From SP197 sp965242595 (GTDB lineage: Bacteria; Pseudomonadota; Alphaproteobacteria; SP197), in assembly GCA_965242595.1 (NCBI GenBank), contig OZ251464.1:1054001-1118000 (forward strand): a stretch of DNA of 64,000 nucleotides, given 5' to 3'. Shown one piece after another: positions 42,241 to 50,605 of this stretch. The notes beneath the pieces were generated by a model. The model ran no database searches. It had not been told where the DNA came from and worked only from the letters and a program-made list of their open reading frames with translations. Made by a program: the position numbers and the translations under genes. Positions within the stretch are counted from its first letter, which is position 1. The number at the start of each line of letters is the position of its first letter.

Positions 42241-42458
42241 CGCGGTTCGCTATCCTGGGGCTGTGCGGACTGCTGACGCTGTATCGCTATGGCCTGTCGC
42301 CGTTCATGGCGCCCTGCTGTCGCTTTCAGCCCAGCTGCTCGGCCTATGCCGAAGAGGCGCTTTGCCGCCATGGGCTGGGGCGGGGGCTGGCGCTGACTCT
42401 GGGGCGGCTGGCGCGGTGCCGGCCGGGGGGCGGTCATGGCTTCGACCCGGTGCCGTAG
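42237..42458 (+). CDS. yidD: Membrane protein insertion efficiency factor YidD
   Basis: Small basic protein of 73 residues. The family core YRYGLSPFMAPCCRFQPSCS with its Cys residues and the final PGGGHGFDPVP are unmistakable. It assists YidC-dependent insertion. It is coupled to rnpA and lies 30 bases before yidC. Confidence 0.96.
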   Translation: MTRFAILGLCGLLTLYRYGLSPFMAPCCRFQPSCSAYAEEALCRHGLGRGLALTLGRLARCRPGGGHGFDPVP

Positions 42459-42488
42459 CGTTCGACACGGGCAGGGGAAATAGGCGCG

Positions 42489-44246
42489 ATGCAGTCGGAA
42501 CAGAAAAATGTCTGGCTGGCGATGGCGATCATCGTGGCGATGTTCGTCGCCTGGCAGGTTTTCTACGAGCTGCCGCGCCTGGAACAGCAACGGGAGACCA
42601 TGGAGCGTCAGCAGGAGCTGGCGGCCACAGAAAGCACCGATTCCACCTTGCCACAGCTGGCCGATATCGAGGGCGCCGATGCCGGTGGCAGCGAAGGGAT
42701 GAGCGGCCAGCTTACCCGCCTGGAGGCGCTGGAGCAAAGCCGGCGGGTGGGGCTGGTTTCGCCTGTGCTCTATGGTTCCATCGCGCTCGAGGGCGCGCGC
42801 CTGGATGACCTGACTCTGACCGGATACAAGGCCGAGGTGGATCCCGCATCGCCGGAGGTGATTCTGTTCTCGCCGGTGGGCGGACCGTCGCCCTATTTCG
42901 TCGAATTCGGCTGGCTAGCACAGGATGACAGCATCGCGCTGCCCGGCGCAGACAGCCTGTGGTGGGCCGATAGCGAAGAACTGGCGCCAGGCCGGCCGGT
43001 GACGTTGAGCTGGGACAATGGCCAGGGGCTGGTATTTCGCCGCACCGTGGAGATCGACGAAGGCTACATGTTCACGGTGACGCAGACTGTTTCCAACCAC
43101 AGCGGAAGGGCGGTGACACTGTTTCCTTACGGTCTGGTCAACCGCCACAACACGCCACCGACCCTGGGCTTCTATATCCTGCACGAGGGATTGATCGGCG
43201 TTTTCGACGAAACCCTCGAAGAGGTGGATTACGACGACCTTTCCGACCCAGACGAAGCTTCGCAGATCGGCTATGAAAGCGATGGCGGCTGGCTGGGGAT
43301 CACCGACAAATACTGGCTGGCGGCGTTGATACCGGACCAGGACGCGCCCTTCAAGGGCCGTTTTCTCTACAATCTGAGGAATGGTGTCACGGATACCTAC
43401 CAGGCAGATTATCTGGGGCCGGGGGTGGAGCTGGTGGCGGGCGAGACGGCGGAGGTGCGGAACCGGCTTTTTGCCGGGGCCAAAGTGGTGGTGCGGCTGG
43501 ACGCCTACGCGGAGGAGTTCTCGATTCCTCTGTTTGATCGAGCGGTGGATTTTGGCTGGTTTTATTTTCTGACCAAACCGATCTTTTTCGTGCTGCTGTG
43601 GCTGAAAGGACAGATCGGCAATTTCGGCCTCGCCATCCTGGCGCTTACCGTGATCATCAAGCTTTTGTTCTATCCGCTGGCTAACAAGTCATACAGGGCG
43701 ATGAGCAAGATGCGCAAGTTGGCCCCGGAGATGAAGAAGCTGCGCGACCGCTATTCCGACGACAAGCAGAAGATGCAGCAGGAACTGATGGCGATGTATA
43801 AAAAGGAGAAGGTGAACCCGGCTTCCGGCTGCCTTCCCATACTGGTGCAAATTCCGGTTTTTTTCGCGCTCTACAAGGTGCTGTTCGTCACCATCGAGAT
43901 GCGGCACGCGCCTTTCTATGGCTGGATCGAAGATCTTTCGGCCCCAGACCCGGCGGTGATCTGGAATCTGTTCGGCCTGCTGCCGTTCGAACCGGGCGCC
44001 TTTCTGCCGGCCTTCCTGCTGGTGGGCGCCTGGCCGTTGCTGATGTCGGGCACCATGTGGTTGCAGATGAAGATCAGCCCGCAGCCGCCGGACCCGACCC
44101 AGGCCAAGATCTTCATGTTCATGCCGCTGATCTTCCTGTTCATCTTCGCCACCTTCCCGGCCGGTCTGGTGATCTACTGGACCTGGAACAACCTGCTTTC
44201 CATCGCCCAACAGTGGTGGATCATGAAGCGCATGGGCGTGGATTAG
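42489..44246 (+). CDS. yidC: Membrane protein insertase YidC
   Basis: Inner-membrane insertase of 585 residues, Gram-negative type. An N-terminal anchor (about 9-25) leads to the large periplasmic beta-domain (about 60-340) and then the conserved five-helix core with KLLFYPLANKSYRAMSKM, NPASGCLPILVQIPVFFALY and the final helix LVIYWTWNNLLSIAQQW. Parts of this gene are visibly less GC-rich at third positions than its neighbours. A nine-base gap leads into engB. Confidence 0.97.
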   Translation: MQSEQKNVWLAMAIIVAMFVAWQVFYELPRLEQQRETMERQQELAATESTDSTLPQLADIEGADAGGSEGMSGQLTRLEALEQSRRVGLVSPVLYGSIALEGARLDDLTLTGYKAEVDPASPEVILFSPVGGPSPYFVEFGWLAQDDSIALPGADSLWWADSEELAPGRPVTLSWDNGQGLVFRRTVEIDEGYMFTVTQTVSNHSGRAVTLFPYGLVNRHNTPPTLGFYILHEGLIGVFDETLEEVDYDDLSDPDEASQIGYESDGGWLGITDKYWLAALIPDQDAPFKGRFLYNLRNGVTDTYQADYLGPGVELVAGETAEVRNRLFAGAKVVVRLDAYAEEFSIPLFDRAVDFGWFYFLTKPIFFVLLWLKGQIGNFGLAILALTVIIKLLFYPLANKSYRAMSKMRKLAPEMKKLRDRYSDDKQKMQQELMAMYKKEKVNPASGCLPILVQIPVFFALYKVLFVTIEMRHAPFYGWIEDLSAPDPAVIWNLFGLLPFEPGAFLPAFLLVGAWPLLMSGTMWLQMKISPQPPDPTQAKIFMFMPLIFLFIFATFPAGLVIYWTWNNLLSIAQQWWIMKRMGVD

Positions 44247-44254
44247 AGCGGCCC

Positions 44255-44920
44255 ATGGCCGGCAAGGCGAAGGGCGGCCGGGGGGTGCGCCGCGCTTCGG
44301 CGGCGGCCGGGCGCCTGTTCTCCGGCCCTTCCATCTTCGTCGGCGCCGCTGCCACCCCCGAATCTCTACCGGCAGGGGGGCTGCCGGAGGTGGCTTTTGC
44401 CGGGCGTTCCAATGTCGGCAAATCGTCGCTTATCAACGCGCTGACCGGGCGCGCCGCCCTGGCGCGCATCTCCAGGACGCCGGGACGGACGCGCCAAGTC
44501 AACGTTTTCGAACTCGGCGCCAAGCTGCGGCTGATCGATCTGCCGGGCTACGGCTATGCCCGGGCGGGCCGCGACGACGTCGCGCGCTGGACTGCCATGG
44601 TCGAGGTCTTTCTGGCCCAGCGTCCGGGCCTGGGCCGAATCCTGCTGCTGCTGGATGCCAGGCGCGGCGTCATGGCTGCCGACCGCGCTGCCTGCCGACG
44701 CCTGGACGCCGTAGCCGTGGCCTATCGCGTCGTGCTGACCAAGGCCGACAAGCTGAAGGATGCAGAGCTGGCGCGGACCGTGGCGGCGGTCGATGCCGAG
44801 CTCGCAGGCCGCCCGGCCGCGCTGGCGGGCATCGTCGCCACCAGCGCCAGAAGCGGCGAGGGCATCGCGGCGCTACAAGACGATCTCGCCCGGCTGGCGG
44901 CGGCGACGGCGGCGGCCTAA
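44255..44920 (+). CDS. engB: Ribosome biogenesis GTP-binding protein EngB (YihA/YsxC)
   Basis: Small TrmE-Era-type GTPase of 221 residues needed for 50S assembly. The G1 loop is GRSNVGKSS, followed by the PGRTRQVN switch, the DLPGYGYA G3 region and the TKADK G4 motif. ATG 44255 is eight bases after the yidC stop, and argB follows by nine. Confidence 0.94.
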   Translation: MAGKAKGGRGVRRASAAAGRLFSGPSIFVGAAATPESLPAGGLPEVAFAGRSNVGKSSLINALTGRAALARISRTPGRTRQVNVFELGAKLRLIDLPGYGYARAGRDDVARWTAMVEVFLAQRPGLGRILLLLDARRGVMAADRAACRRLDAVAVAYRVVLTKADKLKDAELARTVAAVDAELAGRPAALAGIVATSARSGEGIAALQDDLARLAAATAAA

Positions 44921-44929
44921 GCTGGCGCC

Positions 44930-45850
44930 ATGAAAAAGCGCGACATCGGCGGGCGCGATTTCGGCGTCACCAGGCGGTGGCTGAGGACTGCCCGGACTCT
45001 GGCGGAGGCCCTGCCCTATCTGCGCCAGTTTTCGGGCCAGACCTTCGTTATCAAATACGGTGGCCATGCCATGGGCGACGGCAAACTGGCGCGGGATTTC
45101 GCCCGCGACATCGTGCTGATCAAGCAGGTGGGCATCCATCCCATCGTGGTCCATGGCGGCGGGCCGCAGATCGGCGCCATGCTGGAAAAGATGAACATTC
45201 CCTCGCGTTTCGTGGACGGGCTGCGGGTGACAGACGCCGAATCGGTCGCCATCGTCGAAATGGTGCTGGCGGGCGGCGTCAACAAGCGCATCGTCGCTGC
45301 CATCAACCGGGAAGGCGGGCGGGCCATCGGCATTTCGGGCAAGGATGGGCAGCTGATCGAGGCGGTGAAGCTGCAACGGAGGAAGCGCGATCCGGATTCC
45401 CATATCGAGCGGCTGCTGGATCTGGGCTTTGTGGGCGAACCCGCCAGGGTGGACGCCGATATCATCGCCATCTTCGAGAATTCCGCCGCCATTCCGGTGA
45501 TCGCGCCCATCGCCTTCGGCGCCGACGGGGCGACCTACAATATTAACGCCGATACGGCGGCAGGGGCCATCGCCGAGGCGGTGGGCGCCTCGAAACTGCT
45601 GGTGCTGACCGATGTGGCCGGGGTGCTGGACGGCGCCGGCGCCCTGGTTTCCGAGATGAACCGCGAAGAGGGGGTGGAATTGCTGGCGTCGGGGGCTATC
45701 GCCGGTGGCATGATACCGAAGCTGGAAACCTGCCTGAAGGCGCTGGCGGGCGGTGTCGGGGCCGCCCATGTGCTGGACGGGCGCATTCCCCATGTGCTGC
45801 TGCTGGAGCTTTTCACCGCCGACGGCACCGGCACCAAGATCGACCCGTGA
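44930..45850 (+). CDS. argB: Acetylglutamate kinase
   Basis: Phosphorylates N-acetylglutamate in arginine synthesis; 306 residues. The nucleotide loop KYGGHAMGD, the VHGGGPQIGAML substrate motif, and the later NINADTAAGAIAEAVGA segment are all present. The extended N-terminal helix before FVIKYGG is the kind that allows hexamer formation and arginine feedback. The GTG start of the next gene overlaps its TGA stop. Confidence 0.96.
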   Translation: MKKRDIGGRDFGVTRRWLRTARTLAEALPYLRQFSGQTFVIKYGGHAMGDGKLARDFARDIVLIKQVGIHPIVVHGGGPQIGAMLEKMNIPSRFVDGLRVTDAESVAIVEMVLAGGVNKRIVAAINREGGRAIGISGKDGQLIEAVKLQRRKRDPDSHIERLLDLGFVGEPARVDADIIAIFENSAAIPVIAPIAFGADGATYNINADTAAGAIAEAVGASKLLVLTDVAGVLDGAGALVSEMNREEGVELLASGAIAGGMIPKLETCLKALAGGVGAAHVLDGRIPHVLLLELFTADGTGTKIDP

Positions 45851-46515
45851 ACGCGCGCGACCTGACGGCGAGCGAATGTTGGGTGTTCGACCTCGACAAC
45901 ACGCTTTATGCCGCCCGCCACCGGTTGTTCGAACAGGTCTCGGCGCGCATGACGGATTATGTCTGCCGGCTGTTGGGGACCGACGATCGCGCCCGGGCCA
46001 GGAAGGTGCAAAAAGATTACTTCCTGGAGCACGACACCACACTGGCGGGCCTGATGGCGCGGCATGACTGCGACCCATTCGAATTTCTGGCCTATGTTCA
46101 CGACATCGATTATTGCCGGCTTCCGCCGGATGCGGCGCTGGATCGCGCGCTGGCGGCGCTGCCGGGACGCAAGCTGATCTTCACCAATGGCGACGAAGCC
46201 CATGCCCGGCGCGTGATGGCCCGGTTGGGGGTGGAACATCGTTTCGAGGCGGTGTTCGATCTGGTGGCGGCGGGCTTCGTGCCCAAACCGAGGCCGGCTG
46301 CCTATGACCTGCTGTTGCAACGCCACGCCATTCGGCCGCAAGGCGCGGTGCTGGTGGAAGATATCGCCCGCAATCTCAAGCCGGCCAAGGAACGCGGCAT
46401 GACCACGGTGTGGATCGAAAGCGGCTTTGCCATGGCGAAAGGCGAGGATGGCCATATCGACCATCGGGCGGCGGAGCTGACGCCCTGGCTGACCGCGCTG
46501 TTGGGGGGCGGTTGA
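45847..46515 (+). CDS. HAD-superfamily pyrimidine 5'-nucleotidase (SDT1-like)
   Basis: Phosphatase of 222 residues with HAD motif I FDLDNTLY, motif II IFTNGDEAHARRV and motif IV VEDIARNLKPAK. The spacing and sequence match the pyrimidine 5'-nucleotidase group linked with argB in many alphaproteobacteria. It starts at GTG 45847, overlapping argB (GTGA). Confidence 0.9.
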   Translation: MNARDLTASECWVFDLDNTLYAARHRLFEQVSARMTDYVCRLLGTDDRARARKVQKDYFLEHDTTLAGLMARHDCDPFEFLAYVHDIDYCRLPPDAALDRALAALPGRKLIFTNGDEAHARRVMARLGVEHRFEAVFDLVAAGFVPKPRPAAYDLLLQRHAIRPQGAVLVEDIARNLKPAKERGMTTVWIESGFAMAKGEDGHIDHRAAELTPWLTALLGGG

Positions 46516-46574
46516 GAGGGCGGCGGCCACCGCCGACCTGTGCATGGGCGAGGCGCGCGGTGCGGCTGGCGCTG

Positions 46575-46603
46575 TTGACGGTGGCAGGGGGCCATATTAG
46601 CCT
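46575..46603 (+). promoter_or_regulatory. Predicted leaderless promoter of the 46610 gene
   Basis: TTGACG (46575-46580) and TAGCCT (46598-46603) are 17 bases apart. The expected +1 coincides with the A of ATG 46610, so the transcript would have no 5' leader. No ribosome site is visible, in agreement. Confidence 0.5.
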
Positions 46604-46609
46604 GACGGT

Positions 46610-46876
46610 ATGAGTGCCGACACGACCTTCGATGCGCTTGCGGCCACCCGCGCCCTCGAGGCAGCGGGCATGGAGCGGCGTCAGGCCGAAGCGGTTGCCG
46701 AAACCGCCGCCCAGGCGGCCGCCAGCGGCCATGGCGAGCTTGCCACCAAGGGTGATCTTGCTGCGGTCGAAGCGCGTCTTGCCACGGCCATGGCCCGCCT
46801 TGAGGCCCGGATTTATCTGGCACTTGTGGGCGTTGTGTTTGCGATCCTCGCCGCCGACCGGTTGTTGCCATCCTGA
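46610..46876 (+). CDS. Small coiled-coil membrane protein, paralogue of the 18806 gene
   Basis: Protein of 88 residues. The first part FDALAATRALEAAGMERRQAEAV parallels FDLLEAVRELGEAGIATDRAEAI of the 18806 protein. A charged helix with alternating Ala/Arg/Glu (coiled-coil-like) and one C-terminal membrane helix (about 66-84) follow. It resembles DUF1640/CCDC90-type proteins, though I cannot confirm membership. It is probably translated from a leaderless message. Confidence 0.65.
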   Translation: MSADTTFDALAATRALEAAGMERRQAEAVAETAAQAAASGHGELATKGDLAAVEARLATAMARLEARIYLALVGVVFAILAADRLLPS

Positions 46877-46944
46877 GAACACCTTGCGCCGGTCTGCCCC
46901 GCCGCACGGCTCAGGCTGACAACTGGTGCCGCGCTGGCGGGTGC

Positions 46945-46973
46945 TTGACCGTCCCGCGCGATGTGGCCATATA
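46945..46973 (+). promoter_or_regulatory. Predicted leaderless promoter of the glycosylation island
   Basis: TTGACC (46945-46950) and CATATA (46968-46973) are 17 bases apart; the expected +1 is at or within one base of ATG 46979. This supports 46979 as start over the ATG at 46961, which would lie upstream of the transcript. Confidence 0.45.
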
Positions 46974-46978
46974 GCCGC

Positions 46979-48766
46979 ATGGGGCGGAGGGGCGGAGAGA
47001 GGAAACCGCGCAAGGCGCGCCCCGGGCGTCAGGCCCGGCCGGCCCCTGCCCCCGTCGCCGCAAGCGGGCCGACCCGCCAGGATGCCCTGGCAGGCGCCGC
47101 CCTGATCCTGCTGGTGGCGGTCGCCTATCTGCCCGCTTTTTCTGCCGGCTTCCTGTGGGACGACCGGGTCTTCACAGAGGCCCGCGCGGTGCGGGAATGG
47201 TCCGGGCTGTGGACGCTCTGGTTCCGGCCCTCGGAGATCGGCAACGAGGCCCATTACTGGCCGCTGGTCTATAGCAGCTTCTGGCTGGAGCATAAGCTGT
47301 GGGGCTTCGACCCGGCCGGCTATCACGCCGTGAACGTGCTGCTCCATGGCGCCAACGGTGTCATGCTGTGGCGGCTGGCCCGTCGGCTGGAGTTGCCGGG
47401 CGCCTGGCTGCTGGCGGCGCTGTTCGCGGTCCACCCCCTGCACGTGGAATCGGTCGCCTGGGTGATCGAGCGCAAGGATCTCCTTTCGGGGCTGTTCTAT
47501 CTGGGCGCGTTCGGCGCCTGGCTGCGCTTTGCGGAACAGCCACGCGGTGGGGGCAGACATTATGTCCTGGCGCTGGCGCTGTTCGTTCTGGGGCTGCTGT
47601 GCAAGTCCATGGTGGTCACCCTGCCGGCGGCGCTGGTCGTCTGCCAGTGGTGGCGCCACGGAAGGGTGGATGGGGGAACGCTGCTGCGGCTGGCGCCCTT
47701 CTTCGCCATCGGCCTCGCCATCGTCGCAATCGATGCGGCCTATGCCGCCGATCGGGAGCCGCTGGCGCTGGGCTACAGCTTTGTCGAACGGGTGCTGATC
47801 GCGGCCCATGCGCTGTGGTTCTATGCCGGCAAGCTGCTGTGGCCGACGGGGCTGATCGTTATCTATCCCCATTGGCCGGTCTCGGCCGGCGACCCGCTGG
47901 CCTGGGGCTATGTCGCCGCCGCTGTGGGTCTGGCGGTGGCGCTGTGGCTGCTGAGGGGGCGGATTGGGCGCGGTCCGCTGGCGGGGGCGGCGTTCTTCGC
48001 CGTCAGCCTGTCGCCGGTGCTGGGCTTTGTGGATTACGGCTACATGCAGTTTTCCTTCGTTGCCGACCGCTATCAGTATCTGGCCGGCATCGGTGTGCTG
48101 GCGGTGGTGGCGGGGCTGGCGGCACGGGGCGCCGGGAGTCCGGTGGAAGGCTGGCGACGGGTCGGCGCAAGAGGGGGGGCGCTGGCGGCCGGGGCCATGG
48201 CGCTGGCGGTGCTGACGGTGCTGACCTTCCGGCAGGCGGAACTCTACCGCGACGGTGTCACTTTCTTTTCCTACATCGTGGCCCACAACCCGACGGCACG
48301 GGAGGCCCATCGCAATCTCGGCGACGCCCTGGTCAAGGAGGGGCGGGTGGAAGAGGCACTGGACGCCTTCCGCATCGCCGCCCGTCTGGCGCCGAAGGAC
48401 GCCCGCGACCGCTCCAATATCGGGGCGGCGCTGATCCTGCTGGAGCGTGGCGACGAAGCCAGGGAGCATCTGCGCCACGCCCTGCAGCTGGACCCGCGCT
48501 CGATCTATGCCCTGCAGAATCTGGCGGCGCTGGAGGCGATATGGGAGCGTCATGGCGAAGCGCTGGGCCTTTATCGCCGCCTGGCCGAGGTCATGCCCGG
48601 CAATCCCAGCGCCTGGCACGGCATCGGCACCGCGCTTTACCGGCTGGGCCGGCTGGAAGAGGCGCTGGCCGTGCTGGAACATGCGCTGGCCCTGGACCCG
48701 GCGCGCCAGGACATCGCGCTGAACCGCGACCAATTGCGGGCGCTGCTGGAGCAGGCCGGGCCGTGA
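46979..48766 (+). CDS. TMTC-like GT-C membrane protein with C-terminal TPR repeats, copy 1
   Basis: Protein of 595 residues. After a basic tail and first helix, the outer loop WDDRVF (Asp61-Asp62) matches the catalytic-type acidic pair of TMTC/PMT proteins. GYHAVNVLLHG (about 115-124) and VHPLHVESVAWVIERKDLLS (151-170) closely follow the TMTC family pattern. About nine helices reach residue 425. Four or so TPR units follow (AHRNLGDALVKEGRVEEALDAF and similar). Eukaryotic TMTC1-4 transfer O-mannose to cadherins; for bacterial relatives the function is inferred. The stop overlaps the start of copy 2 (GTGA). Confidence 0.82.
   Translation: MGRRGGERKPRKARPGRQARPAPAPVAASGPTRQDALAGAALILLVAVAYLPAFSAGFLWDDRVFTEARAVREWSGLWTLWFRPSEIGNEAHYWPLVYSSFWLEHKLWGFDPAGYHAVNVLLHGANGVMLWRLARRLELPGAWLLAALFAVHPLHVESVAWVIERKDLLSGLFYLGAFGAWLRFAEQPRGGGRHYVLALALFVLGLLCKSMVVTLPAALVVCQWWRHGRVDGGTLLRLAPFFAIGLAIVAIDAAYAADREPLALGYSFVERVLIAAHALWFYAGKLLWPTGLIVIYPHWPVSAGDPLAWGYVAAAVGLAVALWLLRGRIGRGPLAGAAFFAVSLSPVLGFVDYGYMQFSFVADRYQYLAGIGVLAVVAGLAARGAGSPVEGWRRVGARGGALAAGAMALAVLTVLTFRQAELYRDGVTFFSYIVAHNPTAREAHRNLGDALVKEGRVEEALDAFRIAARLAPKDARDRSNIGAALILLERGDEAREHLRHALQLDPRSIYALQNLAALEAIWERHGEALGLYRRLAEVMPGNPSAWHGIGTALYRLGRLEEALAVLEHALALDPARQDIALNRDQLRALLEQAGP
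47252..48132 (+). repeat. Long direct repeat, unit 1 (within TMTC-like copy 1)
   Basis: 881 bases match 49045-49925 with a constant offset of 1793 and no visible gaps, and with scattered substitutions (by eye about 95 percent identity). It covers the membrane-domain coding region only. The flanks, especially the TPR tails, differ far more. This pattern suggests recent gene conversion between the tandem genes. Confidence 0.8.
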
Positions 48767-50568
48767 GCGGGCGCGGGCGGCGCGGTGCGGGCGGGAAAAG
48801 CGCGCGCCGGAGGCGGGTGGCGGCGCCCAGCCCGGTGGCGGGCGCCCAGCCGGGGCCGGGGCGGCGGGATGCGCTGGCGGGCGGGGCGCTGGCGCTGCTG
48901 GTGGTTGCCGCCTATCTGCCCGCTTTCTCTGCCGGCTTCGTGTGGGACGACGAGGTGTTCACGGAGGCGGCCGCGATCCGGGAATGGTCGGGCCTGTGGC
49001 AGATCTGGTTTTCGTTCTCGCCCCGCGCCCTGGCCAATGAGGGCCATTACTGGCCGCTGGTCTATAGCAGCTTCTGGCTGGAGCATAAGCTGTGGGGCTT
49101 CGCTCCGGCCGGCTATCACGCCGTGAACGTGCTGCTCCATGGCGCCAACGGTTTCATGCTGTGGCGGCTGGCCCGTCGGCTGGAGCTGCCGGGCGCCTGG
49201 CTGCTGGCGGCGCTGTTCGCGGTCCACCCCTTGCATGTGGAATCGGTCGCCTGGGTGATCGAGCGCAAGGATCTCCTTTCGGGGCTGTTCTATCTGGGCG
49301 CGTTCGGCGCCTGGCTGCGCTTTGCGGAACAGCCACGCGGTGGGGGCAGACATTATGTCCTGGCGCTGGCGCTGTTCGTTCTGGGGCTGCTGTGCAAGTC
49401 CATGGTGGTCACCCTGCCGGCGGCGCTGGTCGTCTGCCAGTGGTGGCGCCATGGAAGGGTGGATGGGGGAACGCTGCTGCGGCTGGCGCCCTTCTTCGCC
49501 ATTGGCCTCGCCATCGCCAGCGCCGACGCGGCGTTCTATGCCGAGCGGGAACCGCTGGCGCTGGGCTACAGCTTTGTCGAACGGGTGCTGATCGCGGCCC
49601 ATGCGCTGTGGTTCTATGCCGGCAAGCTGCTGTGGCCGGCCGGGCTGGCGGTGATCTACCCCCATTGGCCGGTCTCGGCCGGCGACCCGCTGGCCTGGGG
49701 CTATGTCGCCGCCGCTGTGGGTCTGGCGGCGGCGCTGTGGCTGCTGAGGGGGCGGATCGGGCGCAGTCCGCTGGCGGCGGCGGCGTTCTTCGCCGTCAGC
49801 CTGTCGCCGGTGCTGGGCTTTGTGGATTACGGCTACATGCAGTTTTCCTTCGTTGCCGACCGCTATCAGTATCTGGCCGGCATCGGTGTGCTGGCGGTGG
49901 TGGCGGGGCTGGCGGCACGGGGCGCGGACGCCCTGGCGACGCGGAGCGCCGGGGGGGTTCCGGCGCTGGCCTGGCGCAAGGCGGGGCTGGTGGCCGGGGC
50001 CGTCGCGATCGCCGTTCTGGCGCTGCTGACCTTTCGGCAGGCACAAGTCTACCAAGACGAGGTGACCCTTTTCTCCCATATCGTGGCCCACAACCCGGCG
50101 GCGCGGGGCGCCCAGGGCAATCTGGGCAAGGCGCTGCTGGACGATGGGCGCCCGGAGGAGGCGCTGGTCGCCTTTGGCGCCGCCCTGGAGCGCGACCCGG
50201 AGGATGTCGACGTGCTGGCCAATACCGGCGTGGCGCTGATCCGCACCGGGCGGCTGGGCGAGGCAGAGGCGGAATTGCGCCGCGCCCTGGCGCTGGCGCC
50301 GCGCCATCGCGTGGTGCTGCAAAATCTGGCGGAATCCCTGAGGAAGCAGGAGCGGTTCGAGGAGGCGCTGGGCTATTATCGCGCCGCCATCGAGGCGGAT
50401 GGCGCCAACGCCCTGGCCTGGGCCGGCATGGGCGATACCCTGTTGCGCATGGGCCGGCTGGACGAAGCGGTGCGCAATTTCGACCGCGCCCTGGCGCTGG
50501 CCCCGGGGCTGGAGCAGGTGCAGGCCTTGCGCCAGGTGGCGCTGGCGGGGCGGGAGGACGACGGGTGA
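48763..50568 (+). CDS. TMTC-like GT-C membrane protein with C-terminal TPR repeats, copy 2
   Basis: Tandem paralogue of 601 residues. The acidic loop is WDDEVF (Asp62-Asp63), and the HPLHVESVAW segment is identical to copy 1. The membrane domain is nearly the same as in copy 1, while the TPR tail (AQGNLGKALLDDGRPEEALVAF, then LANTGVALIRTGRLGEAEAEL) is clearly diverged. The two may therefore share donor and chemistry but bind different partners or substrates. GTG 48763 overlaps the stop of copy 1, so translation is coupled. Confidence 0.82.
   Translation: MSGRGRRGAGGKSARRRRVAAPSPVAGAQPGPGRRDALAGGALALLVVAAYLPAFSAGFVWDDEVFTEAAAIREWSGLWQIWFSFSPRALANEGHYWPLVYSSFWLEHKLWGFAPAGYHAVNVLLHGANGFMLWRLARRLELPGAWLLAALFAVHPLHVESVAWVIERKDLLSGLFYLGAFGAWLRFAEQPRGGGRHYVLALALFVLGLLCKSMVVTLPAALVVCQWWRHGRVDGGTLLRLAPFFAIGLAIASADAAFYAEREPLALGYSFVERVLIAAHALWFYAGKLLWPAGLAVIYPHWPVSAGDPLAWGYVAAAVGLAAALWLLRGRIGRSPLAAAAFFAVSLSPVLGFVDYGYMQFSFVADRYQYLAGIGVLAVVAGLAARGADALATRSAGGVPALAWRKAGLVAGAVAIAVLALLTFRQAQVYQDEVTLFSHIVAHNPAARGAQGNLGKALLDDGRPEEALVAFGAALERDPEDVDVLANTGVALIRTGRLGEAEAELRRALALAPRHRVVLQNLAESLRKQERFEEALGYYRAAIEADGANALAWAGMGDTLLRMGRLDEAVRNFDRALALAPGLEQVQALRQVALAGREDDG
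49045..49925 (+). repeat. Long direct repeat, unit 2 (within TMTC-like copy 2)
   Basis: Second unit of the 881-base direct repeat. A cluster of differences near 49515-49550 against 47722-47757 shows that the copies are not identical, so this is unlikely to be an assembly error. Confidence 0.8.
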
Positions 50569-50605
50569 TCGCGCCCGGGGGCGCTGTGTTCCGGAGGCGG
50601 TGAGG

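Noticed and set aside
47299..50568. A 1089-codon open frame across both TMTC-like genes
   Set aside because: Its first half is the wrong frame of copy 1. Only the part from GTG 48763 is the real copy 2 product.
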